The position numbers and the translations under genes are program-made. DNA of 12,793 nt, taken from contig JAZUGF010000066.1 in assembly GCA_045641065.1 (NCBI GenBank), positions 1 through 12,793 on the forward strand. Reading direction: 5' to 3'. Under the pieces are notes generated by a model, which searched no databases, was not told the DNA's origin, and was given only the letters and a program-made list of their open reading frames with translations. Of this stretch, positions 1-5,718 are shown in pieces. The DNA is from UBA1723 sp045641065 (GTDB lineage: Bacteria; Bacteroidota; Bacteroidia; Bacteroidales; Paludibacteraceae). Positions within the stretch are counted from its first letter, which is position 1, and each line of letters begins with the position of its first letter.

Positions 1-66
1 GGAGGAAAAGATAAGGTTATTCCTTGGGGAAAATTGGCATCTTTCTTTAACGAAAACATGAAGTAA
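1..66 (+). CDS. C-terminal end of an unidentified protein (partial)
   Basis: Frame 1 is open from the window edge for 21 codons and ends in TAA at 64-66. The visible end reads ...KVIPWGKLASFFNENMK. The next gene on the same strand starts 64 bp further on, and no terminator hairpin is visible between them, so this could be the upstream member of the operon with the ABM and CMD-cupin genes. The fragment is too short to assign to a family. The other two frames of this stretch give no better reading. Confidence 0.5.
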   Translation, partial: GGKDKVIPWGKLASFFNENMK

Positions 67-130
67 TCAACGGTTTGGCAGGAAAGAGACTGAACCAATG
101 GAGAGTGGCTAAGTTCATTAAAAAATTGAT

Positions 131-553
131 ATGCCAATGAAGGTGACAATAAAAATCGTAGGCATGCTCATCGCTTTGCTATTTTCATTTGCATGCCAGG
201 CCAAAACGAAAACAAAAATCGACAGCACCATGATAGTGAGAATCAGTAAAATAGAGGTTTTCCCAGAATATCTTCAGGAGTATTTGGAATTCGCTCACAA
301 TGTTGGAGCGACGTCGGTAAAAGAAGAGCCAGGTGTGATCTGCATCTACCCTATGCAGCAGCTTCGCAACGATTGCCAAATACGTATTCTGGAAATCTAC
401 GCGTCGCAGGAAGCTTATCAGAATCACATCAAGACAGCTCATTTCCAAACGTATAAACAAGGCACTCTCCACATGGTTAAGAGTCTAGACCTTGTGGATA
501 TGCGTCAGATGGCTCCTGAATGTCTTCCGCTGATATTTAACAAAGCCAAATAA
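131..553 (+). CDS. Exported ABM-fold (antibiotic biosynthesis monooxygenase / quinol monooxygenase-like) protein
   Basis: This 140-residue protein has an N-terminal hydrophobic export segment (about residues 5-22, ending FSFAC) and one ABM domain (about 34-125). Features typical of the family are the opening strand (MIVRISKIEV), the KEEPGVI turn, and the helix EIYASQEAYQNHIKTAHF with two histidines. ABM proteins are small ferredoxin-like dimers; some, such as YgiN, oxidise quinols without cofactors, and many have unknown substrates. A cysteine at residue 22 could be lipidated, but the residues before it (S-F-A) are not a standard lipobox, so simple secretion to the periplasm is equally possible. 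A second ATG lies two codons downstream at 137, so the exact start is uncertain. Only 10 bp separate it from the CMD-cupin gene, which suggests one transcript. The substrate cannot be read from the sequence. Confidence 0.8.
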   Translation: MPMKVTIKIVGMLIALLFSFACQAKTKTKIDSTMIVRISKIEVFPEYLQEYLEFAHNVGATSVKEEPGVICIYPMQQLRNDCQIRILEIYASQEAYQNHIKTAHFQTYKQGTLHMVKSLDLVDMRQMAPECLPLIFNKAK

Positions 554-563
554 ATGTATTACT

Positions 564-1631
564 ATGAATAGAATAATAACGTTTGTATTAACTGTCTTTA
601 TTATGGCAACATCGGCATTTTCACAAACTTTATCCTCACGTCAAAAACATTTGGCAACTATTGCAGCGTTGGAGGCACAAGGTGATCTAGTCAGACTTGA
701 ACCAGCTGTACGTGCTGCTCTTGATGGTGGCGTGACAATCAACGAAATCAAGGAGGCATTCTCTCAGCTTTATGCTTATACTGGTTTTCCACGTTCTCTT
801 AATGCCCTTGGCGTTTTGAGTAAGGTTCTTGAATCTAATAATGGCAAGTGGAATGAAGGAAAGGCTTGGAGTCGTCCTGCTGAGTGGGATGATGCTAAGA
901 AGGCTTTGAAGAATGGAACAGCTATCCAGACTAAGTTATCTGGCAAACCATTTGATTATACATTTTGTCCTCAGGATGATTACTATCTAAAATCTCATTT
1001 GTTTGGTGATATCTTTGCAGGAGATCAGTTGAATGCAGCCGATCGTGAGATTGTTACCGTCGCTGCCCTATCTGCTCTAAAGGGAGTCGCTCCTCAGCTT
1101 GCGGCTCATAAAGCAGGTGCAGTTAACATGGGTAATACACAAGCCCAGGTGGATGAACTATGCAAGTTCCTTAGCGAGAATGGTTTATCTCAGTGCGACG
1201 CCGCTTCTGATGCTTGTGCAGGAAATTGGCCAAAGGGAAATCCTAATGACGCATACGCTAAATATTTTACTGGAAACAGTCATCTTGCCCCTATCCAGCC
1301 AAAGAATCTTGCTGCTGGAGAGAAGACGGTGCAAGGTTATTCCAACGTCACATTCGAACCAGGATGTCGCAACAACTGGCATGTTCACCATGGAGCACAC
1401 CAGATTCTAATCTGTGTTGGTGGAGAGGGAATCTATCAGGAATGGGGAAAGCCAGCCATCCGTCTAAAACCAGGTGATATCATCGATATTCCAGAAGGAG
1501 CAAAACACTGGCATGGAGCTACTGCCAACTCATGGTTCCAGCATCTTGCATCGCACGTCCACGTCGGAGATCCAGAAAGCAACGAATGGCTTGAGCCTGT
1601 GACTGATGAACAATACGCTGAAGCTAATTAA
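564..1631 (+). CDS. Exported carboxymuconolactone decarboxylase-like / cupin fusion protein
   Basis: The 355-residue protein starts with a cleavable signal peptide (1-20, ending SAFSQ). Two AhpD/CMD-like helical segments follow. The first, about 25-92, carries the hallmark AFSQLYAYTGFPRSLNAL. The second, about 136-205, carries ALKGVAPQLAAHKAGA. A cupin domain fills about 250-335: its first metal motif is NWHVHHGAHQ (His273, His275, His276, with Gln280 where many cupins have Glu), and its second contains GDIIDIPEGAKHWHGA (His315, His317). CMD domains act in protocatechuate-type ring degradation or as AhpD-like peroxidases; no CxxC pair is present, so the peroxidase role is less likely. Such CMD-cupin fusions are common in Bacteroidales but, to my knowledge, without an assigned substrate. 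The neighbouring ABM protein points to periplasmic handling of quinone-like or aromatic compounds, which is inference. Confidence 0.85.
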   Translation: MNRIITFVLTVFIMATSAFSQTLSSRQKHLATIAALEAQGDLVRLEPAVRAALDGGVTINEIKEAFSQLYAYTGFPRSLNALGVLSKVLESNNGKWNEGKAWSRPAEWDDAKKALKNGTAIQTKLSGKPFDYTFCPQDDYYLKSHLFGDIFAGDQLNAADREIVTVAALSALKGVAPQLAAHKAGAVNMGNTQAQVDELCKFLSENGLSQCDAASDACAGNWPKGNPNDAYAKYFTGNSHLAPIQPKNLAAGEKTVQGYSNVTFEPGCRNNWHVHHGAHQILICVGGEGIYQEWGKPAIRLKPGDIIDIPEGAKHWHGATANSWFQHLASHVHVGDPESNEWLEPVTDEQYAEAN

Positions 1632-1667
1632 TAAGGTAGGCTTATATAATTTGATATGTTAAGTTAG

Positions 1668-1699
1668 TAATGGGCAGGTTTGATTAGACCTGCCCATTA
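1668..1699. terminator. Hairpin terminator between convergent genes
   Basis: A 12-bp perfect stem pairs TAATGGGCAGGT (1668-1679) with ACCTGCCCATTA (1688-1699) across an 8-nt loop. On the plus strand a T-rich tract (TTGTTTTGTTTG) follows, so it should end the CMD-cupin transcript. The minus-strand gene stops inside the loop (TAA at 1684-1686), so the last codons of that gene (N-G-Q-V) are encoded by the right arm. The left arm is followed by little T on the minus strand, so termination there should be weaker. Confidence 0.85.
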
Positions 1700-1923
1700 T
1701 TGTTTTGTTTGTTATTTTTCTTCTCATATTCTATCATAAGTTCATCAGCAAGATAAAAATCACTGAGACAATGCATGTCAGAGATGCCTTGACTTATTAG
1801 TTCATAAGTTTTTGAATCATAGAAAAAAGAAAGAGCATCTTCTAATGGCAAATTGACAAGATTTGCAAATCTTTCAACTATACGACCATATTTCATACGA
1901 AGTAGTGTTGGATTAGCGTTCAT
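1684..1923 (-). CDS. Small unnamed partner gene of the DUF3991-neighbour type (third gene of the DUF3791-DUF3990 module)
   Basis: This is a 79-residue protein, mostly predicted helix, with no signal peptide. I do not recognise a named family (the call label is positional only: it is the gene after DUF3990). It overlaps the end of the DUF3990 gene by 11 bp, so translation is probably coupled. A clear paralogue lies at 5073-5330 in the same position of the second module: both share A-L-x-x-F-Y-[DE]-S-K-T, a following D-x-Y-x-A-D-E, and a lysine/asparagine-rich end. About 16 of 41 residues are identical in my hand alignment of that part. A small acidic protein coupled to a toxin-like gene could be an antitoxin or a second subunit; no activity can be read from the sequence. 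Its last codons lie inside the terminator hairpin. Confidence 0.75.
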   Translation of the reverse strand: MNANPTLLRMKYGRIVERFANLVNLPLEDALSFFYDSKTYELISQGISDMHCLSDFYLADELMIEYEKKNNKQNNNGQV

Positions 1924-2398
1924 CGTCTATAATTTCTGTTGATTTAACAAAATGAAGATAATTATTAATGACATTTTGATCACAAAAACATATTTGCCAA
2001 TTTGGTCTTTTTTTTCGTAATCTTTTAATCGCTTCTTCACGACTAATTAGTTCATCCATATATAGATCCAAAGTATTAAATACGTCATCATCGGCAATGC
2101 CTCCTACTACAATGCCATATAACAAATGATGTTTATCTTGTCTACATTGTACTACATAATCTAACCATTCCCCATCGTAAGCATCGAAAATTTTTCGTGA
2201 TAAAGAATTTTGGTTGTCATCAAATTCATAAACGTTGAGATAAGCATGTCTTCCCTCTTTGAAAAAACGTTTAGCATATTTTTCTGCTTGACCTTGATTT
2301 GGAGTAGTGTAAAATCCTTTCCCAAAGTCAAGATATGTTCGTGAGAACTTGATATCTGGATATTCAATAATTCTGTCAGAAGTATGATATAGTATCAT
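1913..2398 (-). CDS. DUF3990 protein, predicted ADP-ribosyltransferase-like toxin
   Basis: This 161-residue cytoplasmic protein carries the DUF3990 hallmarks: an opening LYHTS (His5), S-R-T-Y-L-D-F-G-K-G-F-Y-T-T at 19-32, and the helix QAEKYAKRF (37-45). From memory, DUF3990 is placed among ADP-ribosyltransferase-fold families. The LYH-type first strand and the GFYTT...QA segment resemble the NAD-binding elements of that fold. A candidate for the third catalytic position lies in the 102-115 stretch (ADDDVFNTLDLYMD), but I cannot fix the residue. The gene starts with ATGA overlapping the DUF3791 stop and overlaps the third gene by 11 bp, so three genes form a tight operon, as in many toxin-antitoxin loci. 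Target and activity are unknown. The C-terminal part (116-150) recurs as a fragment in the second module. Confidence 0.8.
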   Translation of the reverse strand: MILYHTSDRIIEYPDIKFSRTYLDFGKGFYTTPNQGQAEKYAKRFFKEGRHAYLNVYEFDDNQNSLSRKIFDAYDGEWLDYVVQCRQDKHHLLYGIVVGGIADDDVFNTLDLYMDELISREEAIKRLRKKRPNWQICFCDQNVINNYLHFVKSTEIIDDER

Positions 2399-2613
2399 GA
2401 TAGCAATAGTCCTTTCTTTTTCATCAAATTAATAATATCTTCAATAATATATTCTTTAGAAAAGGTATGAAGAACATCAAAACATGGCACTATATACCCC
2501 ATTATTATATTGGCCTTTTGCATTATGCGATAAATCTCACTGGCATCACGACCAAGACTTTCAGCCACGATTCCTACACAATAAATTGTAAAATTCATTT
2601 CTTCTTTATTCAT
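2395..2613 (-). CDS. DUF3791 small protein, first gene of the module (possible antitoxin)
   Basis: The 72-residue protein matches the DUF3791 pattern as I recall it: an N-terminal helix (F-x-I-Y-C-V-G-I-V-A-E-S-L), then the conserved Y-I-V-P-x-F-x-V-L-H-T and a closing helix E-Y-I-I-E-D-I-I-N-L-M. It has no signal peptide and no membrane segment. Its stop codon (TGA) overlaps the ATG of the DUF3990 gene by 4 bp. A paralogue with the same Y-I-I-P-N-Y-x-V-L-H-T core lies at 5435-5674. DUF3791 genes commonly sit next to DUF3990 genes in gut Bacteroidetes and Firmicutes, as I recall, so a partner or antitoxin role is reasonable but unproven. An alternative start at Met6 (2598) is possible. No consensus promoter is evident just upstream. 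Confidence 0.8.
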   Translation of the reverse strand: MNKEEMNFTIYCVGIVAESLGRDASEIYRIMQKANIIMGYIVPCFDVLHTFSKEYIIEDIINLMKKKGLLLS

Positions 2614-2617
2614 GTCG

Positions 2618-2629
2618 CAAATGCATTTG
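2618..2629. promoter_or_regulatory. Perfect 12-bp palindrome upstream of the DUF3791 gene
   Basis: CAAATGCATTTG is a perfect inverted repeat that begins 5 bp upstream of the module's first start codon. Its place fits an operator for self-regulation of a toxin-antitoxin-type operon. A related but imperfect form, CAATGCATATTG, occurs at 5750-5761 upstream of the second module. With this AT content a 12-bp palindrome can also arise by chance, and neither small partner shows an obvious DNA-binding motif. Confidence 0.3.
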
Positions 2630-2869
2630 TTTATTTTTACAATTTTACTAAATAATCCTTAATTAAAAGCAATCACTATCTATATTTTTATCAAAATCAA
2701 TAAAATTAAGTAATTATATACGATTTGTACCATATACGCCACTTAATTGTTTATATATTAAACCTATAATGTGCTTCAAACTAATAAATATTAAATAATG
2801 TTAAATATGCAGGACTGGGTAATGTGGTTCAGTCACTTTGTTATATTTTTACAAAAAAATAATTAAAAT

Positions 2870-3601
2870 ATGAAACAAAAACATTTACTGCCTCTATCCC
2901 TGTTTATCGCAATTATTCCTTTTATCTCTTGTTCAGATGACGATGAAAACGAGCCAACAGTTCCCGATAATGAGCAGAAAGATCCAAATAATGATAATGA
3001 AAGTGTTAATAAAATCCATCCGTATGTTGACCTTGAACTTCCAAGTGGCACACTATGGGCAACTTACAACGTTGGAGCTACCAAGCCAGAGGAATATGGC
3101 GACTATTTCGCATGGGGCGAAACAGAGCCGAAAGAAGTGTACGACTGGAGCACTTACAAGTATGCGACTACGCTTGGAGGAGATCTTGATTCCATCACAA
3201 AATACAATATGAGGGGAAAATATGGCAAAATAGACAGTTTATCGGTTCTTCTTCCCGAGGACGACGCCGCTACAGTCAACTGGGGCAATGAATGGAGGTT
3301 GCCGACTTACGAAGAACAGATGGAACTAATCCAAAATTGCGAATTCTGTTGGACGGAAATCAACGGAGTGTATGGAGCCAAATTCTCCGCAAAGAATGGC
3401 AAATATGTTTTTTTCCCTGCCGCAGGCGGATATTCGGATGTCAAATATTATGAAGGAGAATGGGGCGGATACAGGTCTTCGTACCTTAATATAGGTATAG
3501 AAACCGATACCCACTGCCTTTACTTCAGCGAGTACGTAGCTTCCAGGGGCAACTTTGATCGGTATTATGGATTCTCTATTCGTGCGGTGTGTGCGAAATA
3601 G
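2870..3601 (+). CDS. Surface lipoprotein with Fibrobacter succinogenes major paralogous (FISUMP-type) domain
   Basis: This 243-residue protein has a lipoprotein signal peptide (1-20, FISC with Cys21) followed by SDDDENE. That acidic run matches the lipoprotein export signal that sends Bacteroidetes lipoproteins to the cell surface. An Asp/Asn/Glu/Pro-rich spacer (about 22-48) leads to the domain with the familiar sequence V-D-L-E-L-P-S-G-T-L-W-A-T-Y-N-V-G-A, then EYGDYFAWGETEPK, the central E-W-R-L-P-T-Y-E-E-Q and the closing G-F-S-I-R-A-V. This is the FISUMP/DUF1566-like fold, related to C-type-lectin-like folds and frequent on Bacteroidales surfaces; no ligand is known for this one. The gene stands alone, diverging from the DUF3791 module across about 256 bp. 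I see no consensus promoter or strong terminator for it. Confidence 0.85.
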   Translation: MKQKHLLPLSLFIAIIPFISCSDDDENEPTVPDNEQKDPNNDNESVNKIHPYVDLELPSGTLWATYNVGATKPEEYGDYFAWGETEPKEVYDWSTYKYATTLGGDLDSITKYNMRGKYGKIDSLSVLLPEDDAATVNWGNEWRLPTYEEQMELIQNCEFCWTEINGVYGAKFSAKNGKYVFFPAAGGYSDVKYYEGEWGGYRSSYLNIGIETDTHCLYFSEYVASRGNFDRYYGFSIRAVCAK

Positions 3602-3671
3602 TACATATTCTTTCCTAAAAATTGGTCATAAGTTCCAAATATTAGGTAAATAAGTTTAGATATTATGTGTC

Positions 3672-3679
3672 TATTTTTG
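3672..3679 (+). promoter_or_regulatory. Bacteroidetes -7 box for the flavodoxin-fusion lipoprotein gene
   Basis: TATTTTTG matches TAnnTTTG exactly and lies 26 bp upstream of the ATG at 3706. I do not see a convincing -33 TTG at the usual 19-21 bp spacing, so the call rests on the -7 box and its position. Confidence 0.5.
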
Positions 3680-3705
3680 CATTGTGATTAAACAAATAAC
3701 ACGAA

Positions 3706-4833
3706 ATGAAACATTTACTATCTAAATTGTACCTTGTATTGACCGCTGTCTTCATGATAGCTTGCTCAAACGAGGAGGCTGATGCAGAACCCGTTGATGG
3801 TGGCAATCAATTTGTTGGTTCTAAAACACTTATTGTCTACTACAGTTATACCAACCACACTGAAGAGATTGTGGCTGATTTGAAGGGTATGATCAACGCT
3901 GATGTGATTGAGGTGGAGCCCGAAGAGAAAGGATTGGACTATTCTGCCAATAATTATGCTATTGGCTCAGCACAATTGTCAAAGATCAACAACGCCCCTG
4001 AAGAAGAGAGCAGTTATCCAGCCATCGATCCCGTCGACGTGGATATGAGCCAGTACAACAATATCATCATCGCCACTCCACTCTGGTGGAGCCAAATGGC
4101 ATCCAATATGCAGACTTTCCTATTTAAGTATGGAAAGGAGATGGATGGCAAGAACATCGGACTAATCGTAAGCAGCCATAGTTCGGGAATCAGTGGCGTC
4201 GAAATAGATGCCAAACGATTGGTGCCAAACGGAAAATTCATGAGCAAGAGTCTGTGGATCAACAATGCAAACCATTCAAAACGAAAGTCTATGCTTGAGC
4301 AGTGGCTTCGCGACGTCGACTATACAAGTTTAACATCTACAGCAAACAACACTATGTATTTGAAAATCAACAATAATATTTTATCTGTCGACCTTGAAAG
4401 CAACTCCTCAGCAGAGTCTCTCGTAGAGTTATTGAAAGAAGGAGATATCACTTACGAAGCTCATGATTACGGTGATTTTGAGAAGGTTGGAGAATTAGGA
4501 TATGCCCTTCCCGAGAACAACAAGCAGATCACTACTGAGCCAGGAGATATTATTCTATATAATGGCAATAATATCTGTATTTTTTATGGTTCAAATTCGT
4601 GGAGTTACACACGTCTTGGCAAAATTAATGATAAAAACGCAGAAGACTTAAAATCAATTCTAGGTAGTGGAAATGTGACTATTACATTTTCCTTGAATGA
4701 AAAAACATTCGCGTCGCTAACTCGTGCCAATTCTTCTGAATCAAAGATGATCTATAGTATCAATGGAACGAAACTTTCGCAAGTTCCAGAAAAAGGATTC
4801 TATATTGAAAATGGTGTAAAGAGAATAAAATAG
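3706..4833 (+). CDS. Lipoprotein with flavodoxin and cyclophilin-like domains and a sorting-tail-like C terminus
   Basis: The 375-residue protein has a lipoprotein signal (MIAC, Cys20) followed by the acidic SNEEADAE, so it is probably anchored in the outer membrane and possibly surface exposed. Residues about 40-205 form a flavodoxin domain. The FMN phosphate loop is SYTNHTEE (47-54), TPLWWSQMAS (124-133) is the usual tryptophan loop, and SSHSSGISG (156-164) is the second FMN loop. Residues about 217-332 resemble the bacterial cyclophilin-like beta-barrel (PF18050 type), with E-K-V-G-E-L-G-Y-A-L-P, P-G-D-I-I-L-Y and the R-L-G-K-I segment. The end (349-375) resembles the C-terminal tails of Prevotella surface proteins (I-Y-S-I-N-G-x-K-L-S ... 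K-G-F-Y-I-x-N-G). Flavodoxins usually work in the cytoplasm, so an exported one is notable. Electron partner and substrate are unknown. It forms its own transcription unit. Confidence 0.8.
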   Translation: MKHLLSKLYLVLTAVFMIACSNEEADAEPVDGGNQFVGSKTLIVYYSYTNHTEEIVADLKGMINADVIEVEPEEKGLDYSANNYAIGSAQLSKINNAPEEESSYPAIDPVDVDMSQYNNIIIATPLWWSQMASNMQTFLFKYGKEMDGKNIGLIVSSHSSGISGVEIDAKRLVPNGKFMSKSLWINNANHSKRKSMLEQWLRDVDYTSLTSTANNTMYLKINNNILSVDLESNSSAESLVELLKEGDITYEAHDYGDFEKVGELGYALPENNKQITTEPGDIILYNGNNICIFYGSNSWSYTRLGKINDKNAEDLKSILGSGNVTITFSLNEKTFASLTRANSSESKMIYSINGTKLSQVPEKGFYIENGVKRIK

Positions 4834-4853
4834 ATAATTAAAAATAGGAGATT

Positions 4854-4970
4854 ATATAGCAGTTGTCCAAAATGAGGATTGCAAAGGGCGGAAAGCCCTT
4901 GCCTCTCCCCCAACGCGAGGCCGTAGGCCAAGCGTTTAAAGAAAAAGCGTGTGTTGGACAACTCTTATAT
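4854..4970. repeat. About 117-bp structured element with terminal inverted repeats (MITE/REP-like)
   Basis: The ends match as inverted repeats: AGTTGTCCAA (4861-4870) against TTGGACAACT (4954-4963), extended outward by ATATA/TATAT with two mismatched positions. Inside are two hairpins. The first pairs 4881-4889 with 4895-4902, with one bulged A. The second pairs AACGC (4912-4916) with GCGTT (4932-4936) around an inner GGCC-GTA-GGCC, with a 2-by-2 mismatch between. The element is far richer in GC than its surroundings and codes for nothing. It sits between the flavodoxin-fusion gene and a broken NifX-like gene. It may also serve as the terminator of the former. Transposon-derived origin is inference; no transposase is in the window. 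Confidence 0.6.
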
Positions 4971-4998
4971 TAATGCCTAAAAATACGAATTGTCCATA

Positions 4999-5076
4999 TT
5001 AATTTGTATAATGATCGCAATGACCGAAGTGGTTGTCGACCATTTCGTCGCGAGTAGGAACTGCTATTTGTTTCAT
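4999..5076 (-). pseudogene. N-terminal stub of a NifX/NifB-type iron-molybdenum cofactor-binding protein
   Basis: A 25-codon frame starts at ATG 5076 and ends in TAA at 4999. It reads M-K-Q-I-A-V-P-T-R-D-E-M-V-D-N-H-F-G-H-C then D-H-Y-T-N. This is the typical start of NifX/NifB-family cluster-binding domains (about 110-120 residues): first strand IAVPT, then the V-D-x-H-F-G-H-C loop. The rest of the domain is missing; the frame ends after the Y-T that begins the second strand, about 30 bp before the inverted-repeat element at 4854-4970. The start overlaps the stop of the gene at 5073-5330 by 4 bp. It is best explained as a gene fragment left by a deletion or insertion next to the element. The match is by eye but the motif is distinctive. 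Confidence 0.7.
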
Positions 5077-5330
5077 AATGATTTGTTGTTTTTTTCAATT
5101 TCTCTTATATACTCATCTGCAACATATAGGTCACCATATAGATATAGACCAGTAGCACGATCATGAAGATCAGCACATGTTTTACTTTCATAAAACCTTA
5201 TTAATGCCTCAGAAGGTGTTATATTTAATCGTTTAGAGAGTTCAATACAGATGCTTCCAATACGATTGCTCATTATAATCTCTTGAATTATAGGAGATTT
5301 AACAGGATCATCAAATTTCATCTGCTCCAT
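5073..5330 (-). CDS. Small unnamed partner gene, second copy (paralogue of 1684-1923)
   Basis: The 85-residue protein has no signal peptide. Its second half aligns with the small partner at 1684-1923: E-A-L-I-R-F-Y-E-S-K-T, then G-D-L-Y-V-A-D-E-Y and a final E-K-N-N-K. I do not know the family name. The chosen start at 5330 overlaps the end of the DUF3990 remnant by 20 bp, comparable with the 11-bp overlap of the intact module. Compared with its paralogue it has a longer N terminus; an internal Met at residue 20 (5273) matches the paralogue's length less well but is possible. The frame is fully open although its toxin-like neighbour is destroyed, so the gene is either recently orphaned or kept for its own function. 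Confidence 0.7.
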   Translation of the reverse strand: MEQMKFDDPVKSPIIQEIIMSNRIGSICIELSKRLNITPSEALIRFYESKTCADLHDRATGLYLYGDLYVADEYIREIEKNNKSL

Positions 5331-5430
5331 TGAATCTTAAATATTTATTGATAAGTTCTTGTGACAAAAGACACATTTGATTGTTAGGACGATGTTCCGA
5401 CAATCTCTCTAATGCTTTTTCTCTTGTCAT
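5311..5430 (-). pseudogene. C-terminal remnant of a DUF3990 (ADP-ribosyltransferase-like) gene
   Basis: Between the two partner genes a 39-codon frame begins M-T-R-E-K-A-L-E-R-L and continues E-H-R-P-N-N-Q-M-C, then Q-E-L-I-N-K-Y-L-R-F. It aligns without gaps to residues 118-150 of the intact DUF3990 protein at 1913-2398 (S-R-E-E-A-I-K-R-L, K-R-P-N-W-Q-I-C, N-V-I-N-N-Y-L-H-F); I count 16 identities in 33 positions. The whole NAD-binding-like part (about residues 1-115) is absent. The original coupling start survives: ATGA at 5438-5435 still overlaps the DUF3791 stop, but it now reads only M-S-I-stop before the remnant's frame takes over. The remnant is therefore a deletion product with a frame change, and not a separate small gene. 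Confidence 0.85.
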
Positions 5431-5434
5431 ATAC

Positions 5435-5674
5435 TCATTTTTTTGCCTCCCAAGCGTCCATACAATGAATCATATCTAGTACAATATTCTCTCTACTTTC
5501 TGTATGAAGCACACCATAATTAGGAATAATATAATTTTCTATCATTCCAAGTCGTTTCATACGCATAAATACATCAAGGTAATTAACACCCAATGTACGT
5601 GCTGTCGCTTCAACACATGTGGCGACAAAAGCAAGAACTATTTGAGATTGAGATATATTTATTCCGTTATTCAT
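5435..5674 (-). CDS. DUF3791 small protein, second copy
   Basis: This 79-residue protein has the DUF3791 core Y-I-I-P-N-Y-G-V-L-H-T followed by E-N-I-V-L-D-M-I-H-C-M, matching the copy at 2395-2613. Its last residues (W-E-A-K-K) differ from the usual G-L-L end, so the 3' end may have been changed by the deletion that removed the toxin-like gene. There is no signal peptide. A plausible minus-strand promoter box lies at 5719-5726. The gene is open and could be expressed, leaving a partner protein without its own DUF3990. Whether it can act on the intact DUF3990 protein elsewhere in the window is untested. Confidence 0.75.
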   Translation of the reverse strand: MNNGINISQSQIVLAFVATCVEATARTLGVNYLDVFMRMKRLGMIENYIIPNYGVLHTESRENIVLDMIHCMDAWEAKK

Positions 5675-5718
5675 CGTAATATTCTGTAACTCAAGTTGAA
5701 CACTTTGCTAATCATTGG

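Noticed and set aside
2467..2655. Plus-strand 62-codon frame opposite the DUF3791 gene
   Set aside because: The minus-strand DUF3791 match and the 4-bp overlap with DUF3990 are far stronger evidence.
2630..2869. RNA gene or further coding region in the AT-rich gap before the FISUMP lipoprotein
   Set aside because: No stable hairpin, no tRNA-like fold and no open frame with recognisable content was seen; only weak repeats such as GACTG/CAGTC near 2813-2834.
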